Shown here: positions 25,400 to 33,646 of the stretch, piece by piece
How the letters are laid out: each line of letters begins with the position of its first letter
How positions within the stretch are numbered: position 1 is the stretch's first letter
DNA from: Armatimonadota bacterium
GTDB lineage: Bacteria; Armatimonadota; Zipacnadia; Zipacnadales; UBA11051
Direction: 5' to 3'
Length of the DNA stretch: 36,406 nt
Assembly: GCA_013178155.1 (NCBI GenBank)
Contig: JABLXH010000047.1
Location: forward strand, 1 to 36,406
The notes under the pieces: generated by a model
The model's input: only the letters and a program-made list of their open reading frames with translations
Database searches by the model: none
Told to the model about the DNA's origin: nothing
Program-made: the position numbers and the translations under genes

Positions 25400-27142
25400 A
25401 TGTCCGAGTTTGCGATAACGATAAACGACCAGCCGGTTAGTGCCCACTCCGGCATGACCGTGCTGGAGGCCGCTCAGGCGGCTGGCATCAAGATCCCGAC
25501 GCTGTGCTATCACCCGGACCTGCCGCCCCTGGGCGCTTGCCGGGTCTGCCTGGTCGAGATCGAGGGAGAGCGCAATCTACAGCCCTCGTGTTCCTTTCCG
25601 GTGCGCGAGGGCATGGTTGTCTGGACGCACTCGGCCAAGGTCCGTAAGGCTCGCCGGACGGTGGTGGAACTGCTGTTGTCCGACCACCCTTCTGACTGCA
25701 CGGCCTGCGCCCGCAACCAGAACTGCGAGCTGCAGACGTTGGCCCAGGAGCTGGGCATACGCGAGGTGCGCGTCCGCGTGGAGCCGCGGGGTTACGAGGT
25801 GGACGATACCAGCCTGGCTGTCGTCCGTGACCCCGACAAGTGCATCCTCTGCCGTCGCTGCCTGCAGACCTGTGACCTCATCCAGAGTGTCTCGGGCCTG
25901 CGCTTGAGCGGGCGCGGCTATGACACGGTCATCGGCATGCCCTTTGACACCCACATGGGTAGCGCGCTGTGCGTGAACTGCGGCCAGTGCATCAACCGCT
26001 GCCCAACGGGGGCGCTCACCGAGAAGTTCCAGATCAATGAGGTCTGGGAGATGCTGGAGGACCCCGGGACCTTCACGGTAGTGCAGACTGCTCCGGCGGT
26101 CCGCATCGCCCTCGGCGAAGCCCTGGGAATGCCGCCGGGGGAGATTGTCACCGGCAAGCTGACCAGTGCGCTGCGCTTGCTGGGCTTTGACCGCGTCTTC
26201 GACACCGACTTCACGGCCGACCTCACCATCATGGAGGAGGGCCACGAACTTATCCACCGGTTGACCGAAGGTGGGGCGCTGCCGCAGCTCACCTCCTGCA
26301 GTCCGGGCTGGATCAAGTTCATCGAGCATTTCTACCCGCAGTTACTGCCCAATGTGTCGAGCTGCAAGTCACCGCAGCAGATGTTTGGCGCTCTGGCCAA
26401 GACCTACTTCGCGGAGACCGCTGGCGTGGACCCGGCGAAGATGAAGGTCGTCTCCATCATGCCGTGCACTGCCAAGAAGTACGAAGCGGCCCGTCCGGAG
26501 ATGAACGCCTCCGGGTATCGGGACGTGGACGTGGTCCTGACCACCCGGGAGTTGGCGCAGATGATCAAGGAGAAGGGTATTGACTTTGCGACCCTTCCCG
26601 ACAGTGACTACGACGACCCACTGGGCGAGTCCACTGGCGCAGCGGTCATCTTCGGCGCCACCGGCGGAGTCATGGAGGCGGCCCTGCGGACGGCCTACGA
26701 AGTCATCACCGGCGAGAAGCTCGAAAACCTCGACATCGAGGCGGTGCGGGGCATGGAGGGCGTCCGTGAAGCGTCAGTGCAGATTGGTGACCTCACGGTG
26801 AAGGCCGCGGTTGCCCACGGCCTGAGCAACGCCGCCCAGTTGCTGGACCGGGTCGCGGCGGGTGACGCTGACTACCATTTCATCGAGATCATGTGCTGCC
26901 CGGGCGGTTGTCTGGGCGGTGGCGGCCAGCCGGTCCCGACCTCGCCGGAGATCCGCCAGCAGCGTGCCGCGGCCATCTACGAGGCTGACCGCCGCATGCC
27001 GATCCGGCGGTCCCATGAGAACCCCTCCATCCAGGCGCTCTACGAGCGGTTCCTGGGCAAGCCGCTATCCGAGAAGTCCCATCACCTTCTCCACACCGAG
27101 TACACGCCGCGCACGAAACGGGCGGTGCAGGAGGAGAACTAG
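25400..27142 (+). CDS. hydA: HydA, [FeFe]-hydrogenase catalytic subunit (group A)
   Basis: 580 residues from ATG 25400, with AGGAGG at 25385-25390. In order: plant-type [2Fe-2S] domain (C35; GACRVC), His/Cys3 [4Fe-4S] motif (DHPSDCTACARNQNC, about 95-107), two [4Fe-4S] motifs (CILCRRCLQTC, about 148-158; CVNCGQCINRCP, about 191-202), then the H-cluster domain. L1 is TSCSPGW (298-304, Cys300), L2 MPCTAKKYE (Cys356), and L3 runs EIMCCPGGCLGGGGQP (Cys500, Cys504), so all four H-cluster cysteines are present. The residue after Cys300 is Ser rather than the proton-relay Cys of CpI; as I recall this occurs in other multimeric NAD-linked hydrogenases. It follows hydB by 66 bases. It lacks the extra C-terminal [2Fe-2S] domain of Thermotoga-type HydA. 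Confidence 0.97.
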   Translation: MSEFAITINDQPVSAHSGMTVLEAAQAAGIKIPTLCYHPDLPPLGACRVCLVEIEGERNLQPSCSFPVREGMVVWTHSAKVRKARRTVVELLLSDHPSDCTACARNQNCELQTLAQELGIREVRVRVEPRGYEVDDTSLAVVRDPDKCILCRRCLQTCDLIQSVSGLRLSGRGYDTVIGMPFDTHMGSALCVNCGQCINRCPTGALTEKFQINEVWEMLEDPGTFTVVQTAPAVRIALGEALGMPPGEIVTGKLTSALRLLGFDRVFDTDFTADLTIMEEGHELIHRLTEGGALPQLTSCSPGWIKFIEHFYPQLLPNVSSCKSPQQMFGALAKTYFAETAGVDPAKMKVVSIMPCTAKKYEAARPEMNASGYRDVDVVLTTRELAQMIKEKGIDFATLPDSDYDDPLGESTGAAVIFGATGGVMEAALRTAYEVITGEKLENLDIEAVRGMEGVREASVQIGDLTVKAAVAHGLSNAAQLLDRVAAGDADYHFIEIMCCPGGCLGGGGQPVPTSPEIRQQRAAAIYEADRRMPIRRSHENPSIQALYERFLGKPLSEKSHHLLHTEYTPRTKRAVQEEN

Positions 27143-27171
27143 CCGGACGAGCGAATAGTGAGGTAGCCTTG

Positions 27172-27203
27172 GGGAGGGCCAGGCCTTCGGGGCTGGCTCT
27201 CCC
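27172..27203 (+). terminator. UUCG-loop hairpin after hydA
   Basis: GGGAGGGCCAGGCC and GGGCTGGCTCTCCC form a 14-position stem with one G-T wobble and one G-G mismatch, closed by a C(TTCG)G tetraloop. It lies 30 bases after the hydA stop and 38 bases before the HydG-like start. The following TGTCTCGG is not a good T-run, so it may attenuate or stabilise the hydrogenase mRNA rather than fully terminate it. Confidence 0.6.
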
Positions 27204-27241
27204 TGTCTCGGGTGGCGTATGGCCAAGAGGCGGGAGTCCGG

Positions 27242-28681
27242 ATGAGCCTGACGCAGGACAGTGGCCGCAACTGGCCGCGAGAGCGTGTCGAGCAGACGGC
27301 GAGGGCGATCTGCGATCCGCCGGCCATTGCCGATCTGCTGGCCGCGGCGGCCAACCCTTCGCCCGACGAGGTGCGCGACATTCTCTACGAGGCCGGCGGG
27401 GGGCGGGGGCTGACGGCGGCCCAGGCGGCCACTCTGCTGCAGGTGACCGATCCCTCCCTGCGCGAGCAGGTGAAAGACGCGGCTCGCCAGCTTCATGAGC
27501 GTCTGTTCGCCCGTCGCGTCCGCCTGTTGGCGCCCGTGTGTCCCACCAACCGCTGCATCAACGAATGTCTGTACTGCCCCCTGCGACGATCAAACTCCCG
27601 GCTGCGCCGCACCGCCTCCAGCGCCCGCGACCTGCAGCGCGAAGTCACCGCCCTGGTGGACGAAGGACACCGCCATCTGACGCTGGTATTCGGCGAGGAC
27701 CGCAGCGGCATCCACTATGTCTGCGACATGGTGAACGCGGCCTACGGAGTGCGCTCGGGCACCCGCCGCGTGCACCGCGTTGATCTGAACCTGAACTCCT
27801 CCCACCCCGAGGAACTGGCAGCGCTGGCTCAGATCGAGCGCCTTGGCACTTACCATGTCTACCAGGAGACCTATGATCCGGAGACGTATGCCCGGTTACA
27901 CGTGGACGGCCCCAAACAGGACTACGCGTGGCGCCTGACATGTCACGACCGGGCCTGCGAGGCGGGTCTGAGGGATGTGGGACTGGGAGTGCTGCTCGGC
28001 CTGCATGATCCCCGGTTTGACGTACTGGCAGTGCTGATCCATGCCCAGTACCTGCTGGAGAGGTACAACACCGCGGCGGAGGTTATCACCTACCCTCGCT
28101 TGCTCCCCGTGCCGGGGGCGCCGGTGACCAGGGACACGTCCTGGCAGGTGGATGACGAGGCTTTCGGCTTCCTCATAGCCGTGACCCGGCTGGTGGCCCC
28201 GGTTACGGAAATCGTGCTGAGCACCCCGGCAACGCCGGAGGTGCGGCGGCAACTCTACGCCTTGGGCGTCTCGCAGGTCAGCGTGGGCTCGCTGAGCTAC
28301 CCTGGTGTCTACAGTGCAGACGGCGACCCGGAGGCCGCCGGTTCCCTGCGCATCGGGCGACCCCGCAACCTGGAGACTCTTGTCTACCGCATGTGCGAGG
28401 TGGGCTTCGTGCCCAACTTCTGTGTGGAATGCTACGCGCAGATCCGCCAGAAGCTCAGCGACGACAGCCGGCAGGCGGAGCGCTACCCGGTCCATCGCGC
28501 CGCAGCCAACTCACTTCTGGCGCTCAAGGAGTACCTGCTCGACTACGCCTCCCCCGAGACGCAGAACGTGGCGGCCGGCATTATCCAGGAAGAGTTGGCA
28601 CGCCTGCCCCGCAAGGTTCGCGACGCTACCCTCGACCTGATGGAAGAGGCCGAGGCGGGCCTGCGCGGGCAGATGCTGTGA
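27242..28681 (+). CDS. HydG-like radical SAM protein with an incomplete C-terminal cluster motif
   Basis: 479 residues from ATG 27242 (GGCGGGAG upstream). Homology to the tyrosine lyases HydG and ThiH runs along the whole length: radical-SAM CX3CX2C at C105-I-N-E-C109-L-Y-C112, LTLVFGEDRSGIHYVCDMV, LGTYHVYQETYDPETYARLH, VGLGVLLGLHDPRFDVLAVL, LSTPATPEVRRQLYALGVSQ and NFCVECYAQI. HydG carries a second cluster on C-x2-C-x22-C at its end; C394 and C397 are present but the third position is Ala420 (VHRAAANSLLALKEYLLDY). HydG makes the CO and CN ligands of the H-cluster, so either this copy is altered or it is a paralogue with another role. HydE and HydF are not in the window. Confidence 0.87.
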   Translation: MSLTQDSGRNWPRERVEQTARAICDPPAIADLLAAAANPSPDEVRDILYEAGGGRGLTAAQAATLLQVTDPSLREQVKDAARQLHERLFARRVRLLAPVCPTNRCINECLYCPLRRSNSRLRRTASSARDLQREVTALVDEGHRHLTLVFGEDRSGIHYVCDMVNAAYGVRSGTRRVHRVDLNLNSSHPEELAALAQIERLGTYHVYQETYDPETYARLHVDGPKQDYAWRLTCHDRACEAGLRDVGLGVLLGLHDPRFDVLAVLIHAQYLLERYNTAAEVITYPRLLPVPGAPVTRDTSWQVDDEAFGFLIAVTRLVAPVTEIVLSTPATPEVRRQLYALGVSQVSVGSLSYPGVYSADGDPEAAGSLRIGRPRNLETLVYRMCEVGFVPNFCVECYAQIRQKLSDDSRQAERYPVHRAAANSLLALKEYLLDYASPETQNVAAGIIQEELARLPRKVRDATLDLMEEAEAGLRGQML

Positions 28682-28697
28682 GCACAAGCCGCCCGGT

Positions 28698-31193
28698 CTA
28701 GTCTCTCAGGTCCACCCCCGCCTCGCTGATCGCCTCAGCCATGGCCCGCCGCCAGCGGTACACGTCGGCGGGATCTTTGCTGAACTCCGTCATGCTCCGC
28801 ACTAGCCCTTCTGGCACCTCCAGCGCCTCGCGGGCGCGGCGGAGCCATTCCCCACGGCCCGCGGCCTGAGGGGAAGCCTCTATCTCCTTGATCAGGCGCT
28901 CCAGGATCAGGGCATAGGCGTAGTCTTCCACGCCGTCCCGGAAGTTCTCCAGGCGAACCGTCGCCAGCGGCGTCCCATCCGGGCCGGGGCACGTCCAGGA
29001 GCCATCGCCATGGTAGGTGGTCCAGCTCCGTGGGTCGTACGACGTAAATGGGCCACTGGTGATGGGCTCCCCGTTCCAGATGCTGATTTCGTAGTACAGG
29101 AAGCCGTCGGGCCGGTATTTCGCGGTCTGTGCCCCCATCAACACGCGCCCATCAATGGCCGGATACTCGATGAACATGTTGGCATACGGGTGGTGCGGTC
29201 CGCAGCAGATGTACCACCATACCTGCTTACCGGTGGCGCGCACCCGGTCCGCCAGTTCGCGCTTGTAGGAGGGGGTCAGGGGGCAGAAGCCGTCCATGGA
29301 CTGCAGTACAGAGTTGGTGCCGAAGCTGTGGTCGTAAGTGGTGGTCAGGATCAGCGCTCCCGGGAAGTGTTCCTTCAGATAGGCCGCGGCACGTTCCACG
29401 CCGGGGAACATGGCCTCCGGATGCTCATCACAGCCGTAGATGTAGGCATGATTCAGGATCCCAAGCTGCTTTGCCTTCTGGTACCCAGCGCCAATGCGCT
29501 GGTCAATGTCGGCCTTCCACGCCGCTGCCCCCTCCGGGTCCTCAGGCATCACGGTGTAGTACCCCAGGTTGAACATACCCAGCCGCCTCTGTTGGTGCAG
29601 GCGCTGCAAGACCGGAAACTCGGGCTGGCCGCGGTGGTACAGGCTGTCGTAGTTCAGGTAGTAGTCGGCCAGGAAGTCGCCCCACTGGGGCTTGTGTTTC
29701 TGCCAGGAGGTGTTCCGGTACGCGCCCTCGCGCCAACCGCCCTGGCCATCAGGCTCATAGAACATAGGCGCGAAAGTCACCGCCATCGGCAGTGGCGAGC
29801 GCTTGGGGACGGCGAACGGGTAGACTTCCAGGCTGAGGTCGAAGCTGTAAAGCCTCTTTCCCCCCTCCATGACCGCGAGTTCACCCCGATACCGACCGGG
29901 GGGCTGGTCCTGCGGGGCAGTGACGCGCACCCAGAACGACTGCGCATCGCCCGCAGCGACATCGGCGCTGGACATGAAATCCAGGATCGGATCCGGCCAC
30001 CAGCCAACGTGTGGTGAACCATACGGGGGTACTGCCTTGGTCTCCACATAGCCCACTGGGGCGGCCTTGATGTTGCTGGCCGCGAAAACCGTTCCGTCGG
30101 GGGCCGTGAGGTCTCCGGCCTTCACCTGAACTTGCGCCGCCTCTTTCTCGCAAGGCAGAACAATGACCTGGAAGGCCTCCTTCTCGTACCGGGCGAGGGA
30201 AAGAGAGGCGCGCCTTGACACTCGCAGAGGCGGAGTAACGCCACGCGGCAGGACCTTCTCCATAGAGCTCGCAAAACCGACGACGATGTCGGTGCGGCGC
30301 GTGGGTTCGACGGCGACGGCCTGACGCACGCGCTCGAAGTCGGCGCGCAGGGCGCTCAGAGCCTCCAGTTGCTCAATGGATGACTGCACGCGCATATTGA
30401 GATCATTGCCCTTCAGGATTTCGGGGGATCCATCCGTCACCGCCCGCGCGAAGACATCCACTTGCTGGCTGAGTTCAGACAGACGTCCCTGCGCCCAGTC
30501 CAGCGCTGTCGGAGCCATTTCAGCCAGACGCAGCACGCGTTGCTCGGCCGCACTGAGGGCCTGGCGCATGGCCGCCACATGGTCCGCCTGCAAGGCCGCG
30601 TATTCCTTCAGGAAACTGCTCGGCACGGGCGGCGGCTCTTCTCCCTCACGCAGGAGGATGAGGCGGTCAACGTAGACCTCCATATCGCCGGCGGGGCGCT
30701 CCGTAAACCAGTGCATGACGCGGATCTTGTCCACTGCACAGCCCCTGGCGGCCAGGTCAGCCAGCGGCACCACGACTGCCTGGTAACCGAAGGGGGCCAG
30801 ATCGCAGCGCACCAGCAGCCCATCGCGCGTCGCTCGGCCCTCGTCGGCGATGTACACGAAAAGACGTTGCGGAAACGCGGTCGGGTTGGTGACATCAAAG
30901 ACGAGCCGGTCGAAGCCGCTCCAGTCGCTGATGACTGGCTTACCCTCGCAGGCAGGCCATTCCGGCATGCCCGGTCGCCAGGCAGGGCTGCGGAAGCACA
31001 TGGCATACTGCCCAGAGGTCGCGTAGCGCGGCTCGCGCGTGGTCGGGAAGCTCAGCCGCTGGGACGGCCGGACTTCGTCGTGCCAACTGAGCACCTCTTC
31101 GTCGGTCTCGAAGTCATAGAGCGTGGTGCCAGCCCAGACTGGCCACGCCATCAGGCTGCTGAGGCCTATGAGCACCAGGTTGCGCAGGTGCAT
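28698..31193 (-). CDS. Secreted DUF4091 (glycoside-hydrolase-like) protein
   Basis: 831 residues from ATG 31193, with GGAGG upstream and a signal peptide (MHLRNLVLIGLSSLMAWPV, then WAG). The N-terminal about 170 residues look like a carbohydrate-binding beta-sandwich (TLYDFETDEEVLSWHDEVRP; GFDRLVFDVTNPTAFPQRL). About residues 175-290 are helical and Gln/Glu-rich, likely a coiled spacer. The rest is a glycosidase-like barrel (EKEAFQVIVLPCEKEAAQV; GILNHAYIYGCDEHPEAMFP) ending in the DUF4091 hallmark LLYYEISIWNG-like stretch (FLYYEISIWNGEP; LENFRDGVEDYAYALILERL). Acidic residues around DEHPE are candidate catalytic positions. The substrate is unknown. It is convergent with the HydG-like gene and divergent from the hybrid kinase gene. 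Confidence 0.85.
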   Translation of the reverse strand: MHLRNLVLIGLSSLMAWPVWAGTTLYDFETDEEVLSWHDEVRPSQRLSFPTTREPRYATSGQYAMCFRSPAWRPGMPEWPACEGKPVISDWSGFDRLVFDVTNPTAFPQRLFVYIADEGRATRDGLLVRCDLAPFGYQAVVVPLADLAARGCAVDKIRVMHWFTERPAGDMEVYVDRLILLREGEEPPPVPSSFLKEYAALQADHVAAMRQALSAAEQRVLRLAEMAPTALDWAQGRLSELSQQVDVFARAVTDGSPEILKGNDLNMRVQSSIEQLEALSALRADFERVRQAVAVEPTRRTDIVVGFASSMEKVLPRGVTPPLRVSRRASLSLARYEKEAFQVIVLPCEKEAAQVQVKAGDLTAPDGTVFAASNIKAAPVGYVETKAVPPYGSPHVGWWPDPILDFMSSADVAAGDAQSFWVRVTAPQDQPPGRYRGELAVMEGGKRLYSFDLSLEVYPFAVPKRSPLPMAVTFAPMFYEPDGQGGWREGAYRNTSWQKHKPQWGDFLADYYLNYDSLYHRGQPEFPVLQRLHQQRRLGMFNLGYYTVMPEDPEGAAAWKADIDQRIGAGYQKAKQLGILNHAYIYGCDEHPEAMFPGVERAAAYLKEHFPGALILTTTYDHSFGTNSVLQSMDGFCPLTPSYKRELADRVRATGKQVWWYICCGPHHPYANMFIEYPAIDGRVLMGAQTAKYRPDGFLYYEISIWNGEPITSGPFTSYDPRSWTTYHGDGSWTCPGPDGTPLATVRLENFRDGVEDYAYALILERLIKEIEASPQAAGRGEWLRRAREALEVPEGLVRSMTEFSKDPADVYRWRRAMAEAISEAGVDLRD

Positions 31194-31629
31194 GGTCTAT
31201 GCCTCCAATGCCCAGGAATGATGCTGCCCGTTGCCAGGCCCGCGGTTGCCGTCTCGCTAGCGCCGGTGCGGCTGACTACGGCCCATCGCGGCCGGGAGCC
31301 TGGGCCGAAGTGCCAGTTCGCTGCCAGGGCTCTGCGGACCTCTTCGGCAGCCCACCTGCGCCCACCGGCGCGAGGGGTGGAGGGCGCAGCCCACGGAGCT
31401 TGAGCCTACCTTGAGACGCGTCTGCGCGAAATTCACGTGTTCTTGAGTAACAATGATGGCGTGCTCGGACTGTCGAGCGAGCTAACCCGAGGCACATCCG
31501 TGACGGTCGGCAAGCCGAAGCAGCGACAGAGGCGAGCATTCAGCTCCTGATCAACACTGGCTGGGCGAGCCTGGGATCGCCGAGCGCAGTACCGACGGCC
31601 AGCCGGTGGTAGGGGACGCGGGCACAATC
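31194..31629. other. 436-base divergent intergenic region
   Basis: No credible small ORF, tRNA or mobile-element end is visible between the DUF4091 gene and the hybrid kinase gene. The region must hold promoters for both. The only motif I noted is the 10-bp palindrome AGACGCGTCT near 31414, which may be chance. I could not identify convincing promoter boxes. Confidence 0.5.
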
Positions 31630-33630
31630 ATGAGCAGCGTACGCAGTTGCTTCGTGGAAACGGAAGATGCCGTGCAGACGCTGGTCCCGGGGGTCGTCGA
31701 AGCCACCGGGTGTGAGGTCGTCGGGGTTCATCTGGGCGACGTCAGCCGCCATGGTGCAGCACTGCAACTGGCTGCTCACACCGGCCTCTCTCCCCAGGAG
31801 TGCGAGGCGTGTGCTCTCCTGCAGCCGGGGGAGGGCCTGGCTGGTTACGCCCTCAGCACCATGCGTCCGCTGGCCCTGGGCGAGGGGGATCGCGTGCCAA
31901 GGGGGGTGCGGCTTGCAGCGTGGGAGCGTGGGTTTGCCACCTTCGCGTGCGCACCCTTCCAGGTGGGTGCGGACCACCCGGGCCTGATCTGGGCGCTGTC
32001 CCGGTCGCGCGCCCTGGACACTGAGCGCCTGCTGCCCACCTTGCAGTTGGCCGCTGAGGCGGTGCGCCAGTCCGTCGCCAGTCAACTGGCGGTGGAGAGC
32101 TTCGCTCTGGAGCGAGACCGTTACCAGCAGTTGGCCGCCAATGTCGGTGACTGCTTCTGGACCATGTACATCGAGCCGCAGTTGCGGATCGCGCTGATGA
32201 GCGACGGTGTCCAGGAGCTTACCGGCTACAGCCGCGACAGGTTCATTGCCGAACCCAGTCTATGGCACGAGATTGTCCATGCTGACGACCGGTGGGCACT
32301 GTCGCGCATGCTGGCGCGAGTGCGCGAGGGGGCGACCAAGGACGTCCACTACCGCCTCCGCATCGTGCGCCAGGACGGAGAGCTGCGTTGGGCGCACACT
32401 CGTGGCCGGGCTGTGCGCGACGAGATGGGTCTGCGCATTGACGCCATCACTAGCGACGTGACGGCCCACGTGCGGCTGGAGGAGAAGGTCCGGCGGGCCG
32501 ACCGACTCTCCGCCGTGGGAATGTTGGCCGGGGGCATTGCCCACGAGTACAACAACCTTCATTTCGCCATCCTGGGCACCCTCGATCTCCTCCTGATGCG
32601 GGACGACCTCGACGACGCTATCCGCCAGCACATCAACCGGGTGCGCGATGCTGCCCAACGCGCCTCCGAGATCACCAACAATCTGGTGGCCTTTGCCCGC
32701 GGGGGGAGCGGAATCCGGTCGGTCCTCGACCTTTCGGAGCTGGTCGAGAGCACCCTCAATGTAGTGCGCAAAGAGTTCACCACGTCGGGAATCGAGGTTG
32801 AGACAGAGTTCGCGGACAGACCGACACCGGTCATGGCCAACCGGGCCGAGTTGGGTCAGGTGTTCATCAACCTGATCGTCAACTCACGCCAGGCCCTCGA
32901 CGACGCTCCGGAGAAGCGCCTGGAGGTGACGACTGGCATCGCCGACGATCGCGTCTTCGCTCGCTTCGCTGACACCGGCCACGGCATCTCACCGGAGAAC
33001 CTGCCCCGCCTGTTTGACCCCTTCTTCACCACCAAGGGCGCTGCGGGCTCCTGGCTGGAGGATCGCACCCAGTCCGACGCCTACCTTCCCGGCCGGGGCC
33101 TGGGCCTCAGCGTGGCGCAGACCATCGTGTCCGAACATGGAGGCGAGATCGAGGTCGAGAGCGCGCCCGGTGAGGGAGCGGTGTTCACCGTGTATCTTCC
33201 GCTCTACGAGCCGGAGGGCGGCGTCATCGCGACTGACCCGATGGCTGCCAACCTGCGCAAGGGGCGCATCCTGGTGGCCGATGACGAGCCCTCGGTACGG
33301 GCTGTCTGTCGCGAGCTACTCAACCGCATGTCCTATGACGTCACCGAGGCCTCCGGGGGACAGGAAGCGGTCGAGTTGCTGACGCGCGAGCGCTATGCCC
33401 TGGTGCTGGTGGACCTGCAGATGCCGGACATGGACGGTCTGGAACTGATCCGGCGCATCAACGAAATGCCCCAGCGGCGCCGGCCCGCCAAGCTGGTGAT
33501 CACGGGCGTGGCGGACGAGGTCGCGCCGGAAGTCTGCGAGGAACTGGGCATTGCCAGCACGGTGATGAAGCCCGCCAGCCTGGCCGAGCTTACGGAGAAG
33601 GTCCGACTGGCGCTGTCCCGTGGGGGCTGA
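31630..33630 (+). CDS. Hybrid histidine kinase: GAF-PAS-HisKA-HATPase-REC, cytoplasmic
   Basis: 666 residues from ATG 31630; a GTG at 31606 would add eight, and neither start has a strong ribosome site. Residues about 1-145 look like a GAF-type domain (EECEACALLQPGEGLAGYAL-like, read here as QECEACALLQPGEGLAGY). About 160-275 is a PAS domain with PAC (LTGYSRDRFIAEPSLWHEIV; LRWAHTRGRAV). HisKA follows with phospho-acceptor His305 in AGGIAHEYNNLHFAILG. HATPase has N box INLIVNSRQALDD, G1 DTGHGISPENLPRLFDPFFT and G2 GRGLGLSVAQTIVSEHGG. The C-terminal receiver has acidic pocket ADDE and Asp595 in LVDLQMPDMDGL. There are no membrane spans, so it senses a cytoplasmic signal. It stops 16 bases before the convergent LamG gene. 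No partner DNA-binding regulator is adjacent. Confidence 0.93.
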   Translation: MSSVRSCFVETEDAVQTLVPGVVEATGCEVVGVHLGDVSRHGAALQLAAHTGLSPQECEACALLQPGEGLAGYALSTMRPLALGEGDRVPRGVRLAAWERGFATFACAPFQVGADHPGLIWALSRSRALDTERLLPTLQLAAEAVRQSVASQLAVESFALERDRYQQLAANVGDCFWTMYIEPQLRIALMSDGVQELTGYSRDRFIAEPSLWHEIVHADDRWALSRMLARVREGATKDVHYRLRIVRQDGELRWAHTRGRAVRDEMGLRIDAITSDVTAHVRLEEKVRRADRLSAVGMLAGGIAHEYNNLHFAILGTLDLLLMRDDLDDAIRQHINRVRDAAQRASEITNNLVAFARGGSGIRSVLDLSELVESTLNVVRKEFTTSGIEVETEFADRPTPVMANRAELGQVFINLIVNSRQALDDAPEKRLEVTTGIADDRVFARFADTGHGISPENLPRLFDPFFTTKGAAGSWLEDRTQSDAYLPGRGLGLSVAQTIVSEHGGEIEVESAPGEGAVFTVYLPLYEPEGGVIATDPMAANLRKGRILVADDEPSVRAVCRELLNRMSYDVTEASGGQEAVELLTRERYALVLVDLQMPDMDGLELIRRINEMPQRRRPAKLVITGVADEVAPEVCEELGIASTVMKPASLAELTEKVRLALSRGG

Positions 33631-33646
33631 GCGCGACTCCGCGCGG

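Noticed and set aside
31194-31629. Possible small RNA or hidden ORF in the divergent gap
   Set aside because: I found no hairpin plus T-run, no codon-like bias and no start with a ribosome site; only a 10-bp palindrome was seen.
33014-33382. Small plus-strand frame inside the hybrid kinase gene
   Set aside because: It is out of frame with the conserved HATPase and receiver motifs and is Ser/Arg/Pro-rich, typical of a shadow.
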